A stretch of 64,000 bases of DNA from Paraphysomonas bandaiensis (taxonomy: Eukaryota > Chrysophyceae): NCBI GenBank assembly GCA_965644295.1, contig CBFFRP010000373.1:248001-312000 (forward strand), given 5' to 3'. The notes beneath the pieces are model-generated. The model was not told the DNA's origin and made no database searches. It saw nothing but the letters and a program-made list of their open reading frames with translations. The position numbers and the translations under genes were made by a program. Positions 48,336-60,331 of the stretch are shown in pieces; the stretch's first letter is position 1, and the number at the start of each line of letters is the position of its first letter.

Positions 48336-49462
48336 ATGCGCCGCACAATCGGTCTTCTGAACCCCCGTCGACTTTCTCTGCTGCCGATCCCTATGCACCT
48401 TGGGCAAAAGCATGCAGGCACTGATCTCTCTCCGCAGTTGTTGCAAAATCTAGGCCTTATGGATATTCTGAGAGAGAATAAGTGGGAGGTTACCGTATCG
48501 GAAAATTTATGCGATCCAAGTAAATATTCCTCAGAACCTACTGACGAGGACAAACTTCATAATGCCAAAAATTGTCGAGAAATTGGACTCGCATGCCAGA
48601 AAATTGAAAAGGGAGTTTATGAGCATGCGAAGACTGATAATTTTTTGCTGATGTTGGGGGGTGATCACTCCATACCAATTGGCACAATACCTGCCATCAA
48701 GAGAGCCCGTCCGAACACTGGGATTGTGTGGGTTGATGCCCACGCCGACATCAACACACCTTCCGGCTCCGAATCCGGAAACATCCATGGCATGGTAGTA
48801 TCTGTGATAATTTAGGCAAAACTGCAGTTGATAAGTCTTAACAGCCTTTAGGGTTTCTCCTGGGGCTGGTTGATAATGTGAACTCCCTTCCGTCGTTCGA
48901 CTACTTCAAGCCATGTTTAGACCCCACCGATATTGTGTACATTGGGTTACGTGATGTCGACGACTTTGAGAAAGACACTATTCGCCGCCTCGGCATTAAG
49001 GCTTACTCGGTGAGTGGCCTTTATGTTGATTAAATACTCTACTGAAGTGAATAATACAATTGATGAGTATAGATGTACGATATCGATAAGAAAGGAATTG
49101 GACGGGTCATGGAGGAAGTCGGAGAGTATATGGCCGGTAAGGACATACACTTATCCTTTGATATCGATGCATTGGATCCGTTATTTGCACCCAGCACTGG
49201 CACTGCCGTCCGTGGAGGACTCACGTTTAGAGAGGTCAGTGGAGTGGCGTTTTCTTCCGTTTTTTGACTGACTTGACTTTGTGTGCGTGACAATATGGTG
49301 TAGGGAAACTACATATGTGAGACCCTGTATGAAACAGGACGGCTGAAATCTATGGAGATGGTAGAAGTAAATCCTATGCTTAATAACCAAGCGGATGCCA
49401 AGCAGACCGCGGAGATGGCAATCATACTGATACGAGCTGCAATGGGGCGCACTATTCTTTAG
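48336..49462 (+). CDS. Arginase/ureohydrolase family protein, four exons
   Basis: Exons 48336-48794, 48845-49009, 49073-49234 and 49304-49462 give 314 residues, the usual arginase length. All manganese-binding motifs are present: [10 protein letters not shown] (His), [11 protein letters not shown] (Asp, His, Asp) and SFDIDALDP (two Asp), with GNIHGM followed by PLGFLLG across intron 1, the family's GNIHGMP motif. The N-terminus MRRTIGLL matches the first strand of the fold. Arginase hydrolyses arginine to ornithine and urea; the HGMP block and overall length favour arginase over agmatinase, although substrate is inferred. Introns are 50, 63 and 69 bp, GT-AG. The C-terminus AAMGRTIL before TAG is typical. 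No targeting peptide is obvious. Confidence 0.9.
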
Positions 49463-50214
49463 AATCTCTACCGCTTGAAAACGAGCCTCATAAATCGCTT
49501 AATATACGATATATATTACTATCTAAATGAAAATTATTCTTTTTCTATCATGAATTCAATTGAACGCGGTTGTGATTTCAAAGTAGCAGTCGCATGACTT
49601 TAACTCATGCTCCAATCGTTTGAGAATATCATTGTTTGGACTCCGCACATTGCACAGCCATTTAAATTTTAATGTTCAATGTGTGGTGTTTAATATTTGA
49701 TGCCCTAGTCATATGATGTAATGTTTGCAATATAGCAAAATTGTATATAGATTTTGCTTCAATTCTAGCTATCAGGCTTGCGTAACAATTAATTGGTTTT
49801 AAAAGTGATAATTTCAATTATTATTATTGGTAAATGTTGCCAATTAATTGCAATTAATTGGCTGGCTAAATTATATATAGCATCTTACGATACTAGCTAC
49901 TGATCTTAGGTACACACCCATTATATGCTAGTATAGTAGTGTGGATTATGGATGTATGATGTGCAATGTGTACAGTCACGTTATTTATTAATCGTAATTA
50001 GGGTTAGTGTACACTTTAACCTCAGTATGCCAGAGTAATATATCATGTCAAAGATCGTTGGCAAAGAACAAACTGAGCACCTCCATAACGATGGTCTAGA
50101 TACATAGCATATAATGTGATAGCATATTCAACTGCTTCGAAATATTCAAGTATATAGTAGTAGTGTAAATAATGACGTTGTCCGTTAAGTACCACTATCA
50201 GAGGAGGATCCGTA

Positions 50215-50706
50215 GTGTGTGTGTACAACAATAATAATAATGGACTAGAAGCATTATTGGATAGCCATACTTATCATTCTTATTTCTTCATCAGGATGGC
50301 ATTGAATGAATTTGATTATTTAATTCGTCAGTACCCTGGGATGAAATTTCACCTGGGTGCAGACGCAGAAATTGTTCAAAATGCAGATTTCGAGAGAGAA
50401 GTAGTCAAAATTCAGCGCGGTAGAGAGGAAGAACTGAACCGCGCTGAAAAAGCGCAGGTGCGACGCTTTTTGATAAATGCTGTACCTGCACACGAAGGTG
50501 AACCTGATGAAGAGAAAGATGAGTAGGAGGACGACGAGGCCATTCGTTTACTTAAAGACAACCGAAAGCGCCAAAAAGCACGCATCAAACTTCCAACACG
50601 ATATCGCTGCATAAAGTATTTGTATAGCACTACAAATGTTTGCGAGAGGTTGTTTAGCAGAGCTGAGATTGTTATGTCTATATATATGCAAGAGAATGGC
50701 ACCTAA
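50215..50706 (+). pseudogene. hAT transposase C-terminal remnant
   Basis: One frame with a single in-frame TAG at 50524-50526. The end carries YLYSTTNVCERLFSRAEIVM, which fits the hAT C-terminal dimerisation block (S-x-x-x-x-E-R-x-F-S). The catalytic core is missing. Confidence 0.72.
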
Positions 50707-50893
50707 AGTAAACAATATGCAAACGTGGGAAATTATCAGAAATTTGGGAAATTCTAGTAGATTTTACTAGACTTTTAAGAATTGTTGTAGAATGGTTCTA
50801 AAAGTGCTTGAATGCAATAGTATAGTGTTAATAATTATTTTTATTAATATTTAGGTCCTATAGGACACACCAACAGCAGTAGTAGACACCTTG
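50706..50893 (-). mobile_element. Right-end fragment of the DDE/SANT transposon family
   Basis: Starts AAGTAAACAATATGCAAACG and is the reverse complement of the right end of the 33759-39324 element (39140-39324), including the last codons of its transposase (AVGVSYRT and stop). No matching other end is found nearby. Confidence 0.8.
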
Positions 50894-51113
50894 AAATGTT
50901 GAATTTTCTGCGTGAAATTATTAATGTTTCTTTGGGATGAGATTATAGTTGAGTAAGTAATTCAATAGAACCAAAGGCAATAAACTGGCAATTATTGCTA
51001 ATTAATTGCATTTTGCCAATAATTGGATGCTTGATTAATGATTGCAATTATTATTGGTAGACACCTGTCACCAATTAATTGCCAATTAATTGTTACGCAA
51101 GCCTGCTAGCTAT

Positions 51114-52669
51114 ATCTCGTATCTTTCTTACAGAGTTTGCAGTGGTTTAATATATTTACGTTATCGCTTTATGTTTCGCAATAATATTACTTAGTTTTCA
51201 GTTTATCTGAATTTTAGTAGGAGTGTTACTTAATTAGCAAATTACCGTGTTATGAACAATACAACATAATATACATTTTACATTATATTATATTTAAATA
51301 CCTTAAGGTGTTGAGTTATTCATTTTGTAGGCAATTAAAGATGCATTTTAAGGTATTTGAATTATGACCATGACATAATATTATACCTACCGAATACAGT
51401 GTACTTGTAAACAGTATCATAATAATATATATGAACTACTAATGACATGATATATATATATATCGACTGTTTAAGTTCGTGATTACCTAAGTCTACAATA
51501 GTTCTGACTCGTACACGCCTATATTGCTAATAATAAGATAATAAGACAATATCATTCACTACGATCTAAGTATAAGAAAATATTGTTGATTTGTAGTGAG
51601 AGATGACATAAATTTAGTGAATGACAATCAATGATGAGAGTTGCTGATCACTGTTTTTTATAATTTCTATTCATTTATTTACTTCAACCCTCTGCTGAGT
51701 TTTTATACTAAATTAGAAAGGACGTAGAAGAGAGTTCAACGTTTGATGAGTGTGTGGAAAGAGTTGTTACTAGCTGGACTAAATGTTTCAACTTGTAGAA
51801 GTAAAAAACGAACATTTAAGCCTAAAGCTAAGAGCTGCTTTAACAATTAGATCCATTCTTTGAAATCCATTGCTATCAAAAGAAGACCTTGGAAAAGAGT
51901 ATGAGTGGTAAAACACGTCTTTATGACCACAGTACAACAGTCAGTTCCGCTAATTTTTATCAGAAATTGACATTTTTGATGGTTTAAACTAGTTTACTCA
52001 ACGCTGAACTAAATAATTGTGAAATATATTTCTTATCATCATTCATTGTCACAATGATTTTTACGATCTTAGGTGAACACGATTTTACGCAGTCATATTA
52101 AGTAAGTTTTTGTCTAAAAAGTAAAAGTTCTAAAAAGTTATGATTTTAAAACCATTAAATGCAGCTTTCCAATATTAGAAGGCTGGGTGTGAAACCTACA
52201 TTTTAAAGCAAAAAATATCCCAATAACATGTATGTAATAGAACTTATCCTATAATATATAAGGTTATAAACAAATATTTAAAGGTTTGCTGCAATAACAT
52301 GTTATATATATATTACTTAAGTTTTTTGTTTATAACCAGCGGTAGCGCGTTTAACAATTTGTTTAACAAATCTAAATATTAGTGCGAACATACTTTTCTA
52401 TATCAATATAATATATTGCTTACTAATAAGCAACACTACTTGACACCACCTCTCAATTCAAAATTCATACAACGAGACATAACGCACGAATTTTCTGTAA
52501 TAACTTTTGTTGAACTTTTCTTTCAATTCTTCCTTATGTGACTCTAAAACCTCAAAAGGCAGCTATATCAACTGCTTACGAACGCTGTAAAAAACACACT
52601 CTGCTATATATATGATGATATATTATATATATAATATATATTATGTATGTATAATATTATTACATTGTG
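51114..52669. other. AT-rich intergenic region
   Basis: Very AT-rich with TA-repeat runs near 51420-51470 and 52600-52660. I see no gene. Confidence 0.45.
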
Positions 52670-52680
52670 TAATTAATGTG

Positions 52681-53056
52681 CAGTGAATGTGTTATATTAT
52701 TAGCAAGAGGCATTTATTAAGAGTCAGTGCTTAACTCTGATGTATCCTACTATTTAACGCTACGGAAGCTGCTTATATGTGTCACCACAAGTGCATCCAC
52801 TTTCGCTCTCTGTCCTTATGACGAACAGCCCAGGTGCTTGACTTCAGCAGGCAGCCTGATACCCCGGATGTCTGTTTATTCGTCAAGGCCCAAAGAAGAC
52901 GTCTACACAAGTGCATCACACAAGCATTAGGCTATGAGTGGGCAAAATATTATCTGCTGACTATATATATGCGGCTCACGTTAGTTTCCCGTAAAAATAT
53001 CCGGTACTTATCCCCCAGAACACCACGAAAAGGTGCATGGCCGACTTTGTTGAGGG
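52681..53056 (-). repeat. Family A retroposon-like repeat, copy A5
   Basis: Minus-strand copy, about 376 bp because of an internal deletion, ending at the CCCTCAAC terminus (53056). TAATTAATGTG flanks it exactly at 52670-52680 and 53057-53067, an 11-bp target duplication. Confidence 0.8.
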
Positions 53057-53250
53057 TAATTAATGTGGGTTATAATATAGTGTGCAATATGCAATAGTAA
53101 GTGAAACCAACATGCAGCACTGAAGGGTGAATTTAGTTACAAGGGAAGTAAATTTAGATACATACATATATAATATATGTCTATATATATAAGGATATTA
53201 TAAAGTATATATATGGGGGGTGGGATGAACTGGTAAACATACATATATTG

Positions 53251-53461
53251 TATATGAAAATCTTATTATTAGCAATAAGTGTCAATAATCACCACCAGAT
53301 ACCAGATACCAGATAAGTAGTTAGATGAAAACTAGTCAAGCTAGATAAACTTCTACGAGCAACTAACTATAGTGCAAACTCTACTATCCTACTACTATGT
53401 ATCACTACAAAAGCTATTTGTGCGTTGCTGCAAGCACCAAGGTGCGACAACTTCCGTTCTT
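53251..53461 (-). repeat. Family A repeat, tail half (copy A6)
   Basis: Contains the tail side of family A (TTATTATTAGCAATAAGTG through the GCAAGCACCAAGGTGCGA block) and stops abruptly at 53461, where GC-richer unrelated sequence begins. Confidence 0.7.
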
Positions 53462-53900
53462 GTATGTGAGGGAGAAGATCTCTATGGACGTGAGTCCTTG
53501 CAGTACAGATGAGATTGGTCTGGGGGCACCCCTTGTGGTTTCCTCTACAGGATTTTGTGGAGACATAGGATTCTGAAATTGTGAGTCGAGTGTTCCTAAC
53601 CTATGAGACATGTGGGCAAGGTGGTGGATTGGGACTCCTGCATGTCTTGAACTGGCGCGGGAATGAGGCGAAGGAATAGCTGACGGAAGTAGCACCGTGG
53701 CATTTTCGCTGGTGCGGAGATATAGTGGAAGAGGGAAACGTGTGGGGTGAGCTAGGGTTCTTCGATGCATCTAATAAGGTTTCCGCCGTGTGTTGCTACG
53801 TTTCAATTGTGTGTTACTACGTTTCAATTGCGCTCTGGGGGGATGTCTATGTGGCCCCTAGGGTGTGGTAACGTGACGACAACTGCGATCTTGAATCAAG
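53462..53900. other. GC-richer segment with coding-like minus-strand frame
   Basis: A 118-codon minus-strand frame (53770-53414) rich in Pro, Ser, His and Arg lies in sequence clearly richer in GC than its surroundings. The composition resembles the LINE at 59370-62221, so it may be a fragment of such an element. Nothing in it is recognised. Confidence 0.35.
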
Positions 53901-55202
53901 CGTATTGAGGAGATGTTAATATTTAATATGTGCGTCGCCGTCTGATCACCAGGTCTAACAAAAAGCACTGGTGCAGTATTGAACGGACCGGTCGGAAGAT
54001 GGATATCATATCTGCTTATTAGTAGATAAGTATCAATACCAAGTGCAGTACATTAGTATCAGTTCACCATGTGGTGCTGGGTCTGTCGATGATAGTTAAC
54101 TATTAACTATATAGGCATAATATAATAGCATTAAAGTGTGAATATGACTACCTTGTCGATTGTGATTGCGATAGTAAATGTAAGCATCGAGGAGAACTTA
54201 TGAAATATATTGCTTATATATATCTGCTGCGAGCGCAAGCACGATTCATCTGAGTAGTCAAACGAGCCGTAGACTACTAGCTATTTTCAAGCATATTAAT
54301 CAAACTGCGGCATCCTGACATCAAAAATCGACATGCACTACAGACGACAAGAAGAGTTTCTTAACCAAATAGGAACATCCTTAAATACCTGACATGTGCA
54401 CAGCAGTATTGTTTCCCCTATTTATCAGACTTCAGACACAACTTTCTTCTCACCACCCACTTCTGAGAACTGCGCCTACAAATTGGCCAAGCGCTGCTCA
54501 TTCTTCTTACGCTTATACTTATCGCTGTCTCAGATTGTCGCCACGCTTTCTATCCATAAGTTTCTTCATATAAACGCTAAGAAAGGACGAAAGTGATGAC
54601 GTAACCACAAAGTTTGCTTTATTCCTTCTTCTCGACCTATCCTCCACTTTTTCGACTTAGTCAAGGGAAATTCTGTATATACCGGTGCTGTATGAGATTT
54701 TTTTCGATTAACCGACCTTCACCTAGCACCAACACTCACCACAAGAGTTTCTGATAGTCCACACCGGAACGATAAAACTAATTACTCCGGCACCATCCAT
54801 TTCCTTCTCCAATATTCATGGTTGTGGTTCATAAAGGAGCTTCTGAAAATCCTTCGTTGTCTATGGATTCTGGCATGCCTCCAGCCTGCTTGAAGTGTTC
54901 ACCCCTCATTTTCTTTTCTTTCCAAGTCTGAACAATCTTTTTATTTAGCCAACAATAGTCAGCACATATTTGAGATGCACAAACATCTTCTAGTGTCATG
55001 AAAGGAGCTATATTCTCCTCTCATCAATCGGAAGAGATGCCCATTCTTTTCCTTCGCAATGGGTGCCGCTGTTTCATCTACTTCTGTCCTGCTGTCCACA
55101 CAGACGACAAAGAAATATCTCAAGGCTTGAGAATAGTTCCTGACATTGTTACGCAATGCAAGAACAGCTCCAATACTGTGTCTGTAAACTGAAGACTTTT
55201 CA
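53901..55202. other. Intergenic region before RIB43A
   Basis: No convincing gene. Short frames on both strands (for example 54396-54596 and 55246-54959) have no domain. Confidence 0.4.
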
Positions 55203-55325
55203 ATGATGGCTTTGAATTTGGTTGCTTGTGTGGGTACCACAGCCAAGGACTTACAGGTGGAAATCCCTGTCGCTCAAGAGCCAAAGCACATCGTTATCGA
55301 TAGCACCGGCTTAAAAAAGGAAGAA
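55203..55325 (+). pseudogene. Possible IS5/IS4-like DDE transposase scrap
   Basis: The frame reads EPKHIVIDSTGLKKEEF, close to the H-x-V-I-D-S-T-G-L-K block around the first catalytic Asp of IS4/IS5-type transposases. Only about 40 residues are alike and no neighbouring catalytic block is found. Confidence 0.35.
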
Positions 55326-55588
55326 TTCCTTGTGCTGTGTACCGTATACCCGTATACACAACTACTACAGCGTATCAGTACGTTACTTTTTCCTTTTGAA
55401 AAGAGATTTTTTTCTCTCCTCCTCCATGAGACGCAGTGCGATACAGTGACAATAAAGAGCAGTTTTACATGTGCCTGCATTGACTACTAAAAACTGACCA
55501 ACAAAATACTGGAACATATACTACTTTCCAAGTTGTTGTGAAACAAATATTGTTGCGTTCGTGTAGTATAGCGTGTAAAGTAATCACA

Positions 55589-56794
55589 ATGGCTGACGCA
55601 AAGGAGCAGGCTCGTTTGAAAATGAAGGCAGATGCTAATTTCCAGCGAAATTTGCGGTTCAAAGATTCCAGATTGCGTACAATCGGAGTTGATGTGAATG
55701 CTCTAAATATGCAAGTAGCAGAAAAAAAACGTATAAAGGAGGAAGAAATAGAAGCCGCTAAAATCGAACGTAAACTCTCTATTCTCGTCAAGTACCATGT
55801 CACTCTCTCTTCTGTTATATAGGAATGCGAAACGAGGAAATCGAGTCTGTTCTCGAAGCGGTGGCACAAGAAGAAAGGCATTTACGCGCACTACAAACTG
55901 CTGATATCAAAAAAGGGTGGGATGAGCAGATAAAAATGAAAAGACAAGCCAAATCTGATGGCAGAGCTAAAGAAATAGATGATTTTCATAATGTGCCCAC
56001 TATGCAGTTCGCTGGTGAAGATAGACTTCATGATGAAAGAAAAAAGGCCCAACAAGAACAAATGCGGCGATGGACTCAAGAAGATATTGATATGAGAGCT
56101 TACAACCTTGCAAAAGAAAAGGAAGAAGACATGGCTCGAGCTGAACTGAATCGTGCCATAGATGAGTTCAGAGAACAACAAGCTCGAGAAGAAGCGATCA
56201 TGCGAAAAGAGTTAACTCGGCAAATTCTCGCAGAGAATAGTGAGGTGAACGCCTTTGTATACTTTATTTTGAGATTACGTTTGATTTTTGTCTTTTAGTT
56301 GGCCGAGATTCGTGCAAAGTTACGAGAGGAAGAAAGATCTGCTAATGACAAGGATCTGAATAATTCTATTGTGCTCGATGCCGACGCGGTGCTCGATGAG
56401 AATGGATATGTTGTCGGAAAGGATGGCTTTCGAGGTTACACACCTGGACAGCGAAGACAAATTTTATTGGAGAATGAAGAGCTCATCAGATTAAAAAGGT
56501 ACCTGCGTAATGCATGTTATAATGTAACTTAGATCACTATTATTAAGGGAACAAAAGGAAAAAGAGCGATTGGAGGAGGAGAACTGGTATCGCGAATCGA
56601 TACGATTACAACGCGTCATGGCACAAGCTGAGGTGGAGGAACGCAGTATGCGCGCAGCTCTACAGGAAGAGCAGATGGCAACGCTCAGAGAGCAAGTTCA
56701 TGAAAAACAGGAGAGGAGAAATAAGGAAAAAGAAGATCTTTATGGCAAGATTTCGGGTGACTTTTATTCGAAATTCGGAACATCGTGTCGTTAG
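55589..56794 (+). CDS. RIB43A: RIB43A-family flagellar doublet-microtubule protein, four exons
   Basis: Exons 55589-55769, 55823-56244, 56299-56498 and 56548-56794 give 349 residues, close to the family's usual 350-390. Diagnostic blocks are RTIGVDVNALNMQVAEKK near the N-terminus, MQFAGEDRLHDERKKAQQEQ in the middle, GYTPGQRRQILLENEEL, and the C-terminal FYSKFGTSCR. The protein is almost wholly alpha-helical and charged, as expected for a coiled-coil microtubule inner protein of ciliary and flagellar doublets, where it lies along the protofilament ribbon. Its presence implies the organism builds a motile flagellum at some stage. Introns are 53, 54 and 49 bp; the first donor (GTAAAC, 55770) was chosen because it alone restores the frame. 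The ATG lies just after CACA, and an AATAAA follows the stop. Confidence 0.93.
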
Positions 56795-56808
56795 GTTCAT
56801 TGAACCAC

Positions 56809-56814
56809 AATAAA
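56809..56814 (+). terminator. Polyadenylation signal of RIB43A
   Basis: AATAAA lies 15 bp after the stop codon of the RIB43A gene. Confidence 0.55.
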
Positions 56815-56829
56815 AGCTTTGGTTTATGA

Positions 56830-58696
56830 TATTGTGTTGGTAAAAGTGTGAGCCCTACTATTAGCGGGTTTTTAATTTCTGCATCATAATGTGTTTCATG
56901 AGTTCGTACACGCGTGTTAACAGGAATAAATAATCGAGATGTTTTGATATGTTTGGTTTTTGTTGTTAACTTGAAGTTGTGAGTCGTAGATACGCTAAGA
57001 TCATATCTAACCTCTTGAAACTATCGTATGCGTCCACAGCTTTCTTCCCCTCCATAATACACCATGGCTAGTGTTCACATTTCAGACTAGGTTGGCTTCA
57101 GCTTTGGCAGATTATATTTATATACAAGCAACATACTCCTAGAAGCATCTGTCCTAGACGACGGAAATCCCCCCTTACCAAACTCAACCCGTAAATCCTA
57201 TACCTGCTTCGAGTCTCATTCACGACAAGGCTCCCCTTAATCATGTTTTGTGTTGCACTATATATTAAAGTAACAATTAAGATTCTAATGTAGGCCGTAT
57301 TACTTACAATGAATAATACAGCAAAATACATATAGTTTAGTTAGAATTAATATTAGGTAAAAACTGATTTACTAAGATAGGGGTTAGCGGTTAGTGTGTT
57401 GGAATACGTATGTTTCTCTACGATAGTACTCTAGAATACGTTAAATACAATGAGAAAACAGTAATACGTAGTCAAAGATACTATATAGCTATAACTGTGA
57501 AACTGAAGTATTGTATTATGACAAGTCAAGATACGGAAGTTGAGCAGTGGATGACATGAACGAAATAAATAATCTTGTTATTGACATGTTTTACATGACA
57601 ACACAATTATTGTGTATGCAATATATTATAATAAAAAAGTCTGTCTAGTTTGATTACAATAAATTTCTCGTAACGATCTAAATTGTGAAAAATGACCAAT
57701 ATAGTCAATATAGTGTGTGAAGATTTACACTACTAGCCGTAAATGTTTGAATGTGAATGGTACAACTTGAAGTGCGTAATAGAGTACAATATATACGTAT
57801 ATCGTAGTTAGAATGGATATGGACGTGTGCACATACCTGCACACACCATTTTTATTCTTGGAATAGCTCGTGTGATCTTCCTAAACTTAATTTGACCCTT
57901 AGCTCGCGGTCATACCTTCGACACATACTTATATATATATAGTGACTATTTTATTGAAAAGTTCATCACTTTCTTCTTCGTAGTATATAATGACCCTATC
58001 TGTAAATCGACTTTTAGCGGCATTGATTCATAAATCGGGGTCCCCTAATTCCGCCATTTATTGAATAATACCGTTGAGCTATTTTGTTAAATTTTGGAGC
58101 TAATTCTCAACTCCTTTTGGAGGTACTGTGCTTCACCTCGAAACCGCTCAGTAAACATAAATATCAGGTCACTGGCCATCCGGTTGACCACACCAAACTG
58201 ATGAATCTTAGGTAGCTGTTTCAGTAACCCCAATTCTCACCCGCTACCATATCCGAAATGAACATATAGAGATATGAATTAAAGTAAATATAGTAACTGA
58301 CAGAGGCACTTATTGTCAGTTATTGAAATTGGGACATTAAATCATCATAACAACTTATTCAACAATTAATTGATCAAAAAATACCATCTCTTTACACTGA
58401 ATAGTTGTTAAAATATTTTTGTTGCAAAAATCCAATTTTTAAGATAATAATCAAAGATTGATGAAAGAATATTATGATGACATAATAGTTCTTTTAATAT
58501 TGGCGATATGAGCGATAAAAGCTGGTATGAGAAGTCATTGCACGATTGTTCTTCGAGAAAATAATGATAATAACGAATAGATTAATAGATAATAAATAAT
58601 GATGATAAATTAATAGAGATTTATTTGGCAATAATATGGCGAGAGTGTCCTGAAGGAAAAAGTTTTCTCAAGTGAAAGAAGGGTTACCGTATGGGT
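56830..58696. other. AT-rich intergenic region
   Basis: No gene found. It is very AT-rich, particularly 57600-57960 and 58360-58640. Confidence 0.45.
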
Positions 58697-58799
58697 CCCT
58701 CAACAAAGTCGGACTCGCACCTTTTCGTAATGTTCTGGGGAATAAGTACCGGAGAGATTCTCTCTTGGAAAGAAATGCCGCAAACATAGTCTGCATATA
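58697..58799 (+). repeat. Family A copy A7, left part of a split element
   Basis: The first 103 bp of a family A copy, interrupted by a complete second copy; the interrupted copy resumes at 59285 (A9). Confidence 0.85.
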
Positions 58800-59284
58800 C
58801 CCTCAACAAAGTCGGACTCGCACCTTTTCGTGGTGTTTTGGGGGATAAGTACCGGAGTTATTTCTCTGGGAAACTAACGTGAGTCGCAAACATAGTCAGC
58901 GAATATTCTTCTGCCCACTCATAGCCGAATGCTTGTGTGGTACAAGGGACACCAATAAGTGTCACTTGTGTAGACGTCTTCGGGCCCTGACGAATAAACA
59001 GGCATCCGGGACAGGGCCCACATGAAGGGTAACCGGGGTATTGGGCTGCCTGCTGAAGTCAAGCATCCGGGATGTTCACCTTAAGAACTCAGAGCGGAAG
59101 TGGTCGCACCTTGGTGCTTGCGGCGACGCACAAGCAGCTTCCGTAGCGTTAAATAGTAGGATAAAAAACGTGTGTACTGATTAGTTACAGGTAGAGGTCT
59201 AACTAGTTTGTCTAGCATTCATCTAGCTACTAAGTTAGTGCAGAGGTTTTTAACGCCTATTGCCAATAATATGACTTTCAATAT
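58800..59284 (+). repeat. Family A retroposon-like repeat, complete copy A8 (485 bp)
   Basis: Runs from CCCTCAACAAAGTCGG to GACTTTCAATAT, inserted inside another family A copy. ATAGTCTGCATATA flanks it at 58786-58799 and 59285-59298, a perfect 14-bp target duplication, so both ends of the family are fixed. It holds internal palindromes (CACCTTTTCGTGGTG; AGTGTCACTT with its partner GGGACACC). No long open frame and no terminal inverted repeat are present. Confidence 0.9.
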
Positions 59285-59369
59285 ATAGTCTGCATATATT
59301 CATCTGCCCACTCATAGCCAAATGCTTGTGTGGTACAAGGGACACCAATAAGTGTCACTTGTGTAGACG
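59285..59369 (+). repeat. Family A copy A9, right part of the split element
   Basis: Continues copy A7 after the A8 insertion and stops at GTAGACGTC, where LINE sequence begins. Confidence 0.8.
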
Positions 59370-60065
59370 TCCATGGGCAAGACTTGGTGTCCCCGATGAC
59401 ACTATCAAATGGCCAAGCGACCTCGACGATGGGGGTCGCACCTTCATCTGGACCCCACACATGGCCGACAACATCGATCCCCGATCACTCGAAGAACTGC
59501 TTGGCTCAGATGGCTCCTTTATCCAGCACCCTGACATGGGATTCTCCGCGGAGAGAGGGGTCACACACAAGGTGGAACTGAATCCACAGTTGCATGGATT
59601 GTCATCTTTGACATGATCCTATGCTGGTCTGACCTACATGATGATAGCCAAGATGAGGCGTACCAGATGACCTCTCCCAAATCACAACTTCCATTGAGGC
59701 CACTCAGCTCAAGGCCGACAAACTCTCATCCTTCTGCGCCTTCTCCGGAATGCAACTAAACATCCCCAATACTGAATGCATTGCCCTGGGAGCCCCATTT
59801 GCGGTGACGGCCATGTTAGAATCAAACCCACACATCATCATAAGAGACTGGAACTGGTGCCCACACCCCATCCCCATCCGAAGAACCACCAATTCCACCA
59901 AAAGTATCTCGGCGTACAACTTCCATTCTCAGTAAAGGACACTGACTCCCACAGCTGGTGCACCACCTACATAGCCACATCCACGGCAGTTCTACGATCC
60001 AAATGCGCGACACCTGACTGCAAGCTACTCGTCCTCAACACACAAATACTCCCGACCCTACTATA
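59370..60065 (+). pseudogene. LINE reverse transcriptase, 5'-truncated half
   Basis: Frameshifted coding remains of a non-LTR reverse transcriptase: a GVTQGG-like block, a damaged YxDD region near 59665, and the thumb block KADKLSSFCAFSGMQLNIP with TECIALGAPF. The last codons (LLVLNTQILPTLL) continue in frame with the minus-strand segment that starts at 62221. It is GC-richer than the surrounding DNA. Confidence 0.78.
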
Positions 60066-60068
60066 AGT

Positions 60069-60331
60069 AAGTAAACATTATGCAAACGTGGGAATTTACG
60101 ATATTTTGGGAAATTTAGGAGTATTTACAGTATTTAAGTAGAAATGTTAAAGAAACAATTCTATTTGTGGTATTAGGGTTAGAGACAACAAAAAATATTA
60201 ATTTTATTATAATTTTAAGTCTCATAGGATGTAACAGAAGCGCCTTTTTGCTTACCAGCAACCACGTTATCTGCCCTCATACTACCACTGTCAACCCATT
60301 GATCATCATGATGCCAGCAGTCATTGCCCTA
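60069..60331 (-). mobile_element. Right half of a MITE split by inversion
   Basis: Begins AAGTAAACATTATGCAAACG and matches the reverse complement of 40242-40502 almost exactly. It stops at 60331, where inverted LINE sequence begins. Confidence 0.88.

Larger units (their letters stand above)
49773..51105 (+). mobile_element. Deleted hAT transposon with perfect TIRs and 8-bp duplication
   Basis: Begins CAGGCTTGCGTAACAATTAA and ends with the exact inverse TTAATTGTTACGCAAGCCTG; the match covers 24 bp. CTAGCTAT flanks it at 49765-49772 and 51106-51113, the 8-bp duplication characteristic of hAT elements. At 1333 bp it retains only the C-terminal part of a transposase and also carries a 185-bp end fragment of the other DNA transposon family. 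Confidence 0.92.

Noticed and set aside
60277-60331. C-terminal residues of the LINE frame ending at 60277
   Set aside because: The last codons lie in MITE sequence beyond the inversion breakpoint and are not LINE coding sequence.
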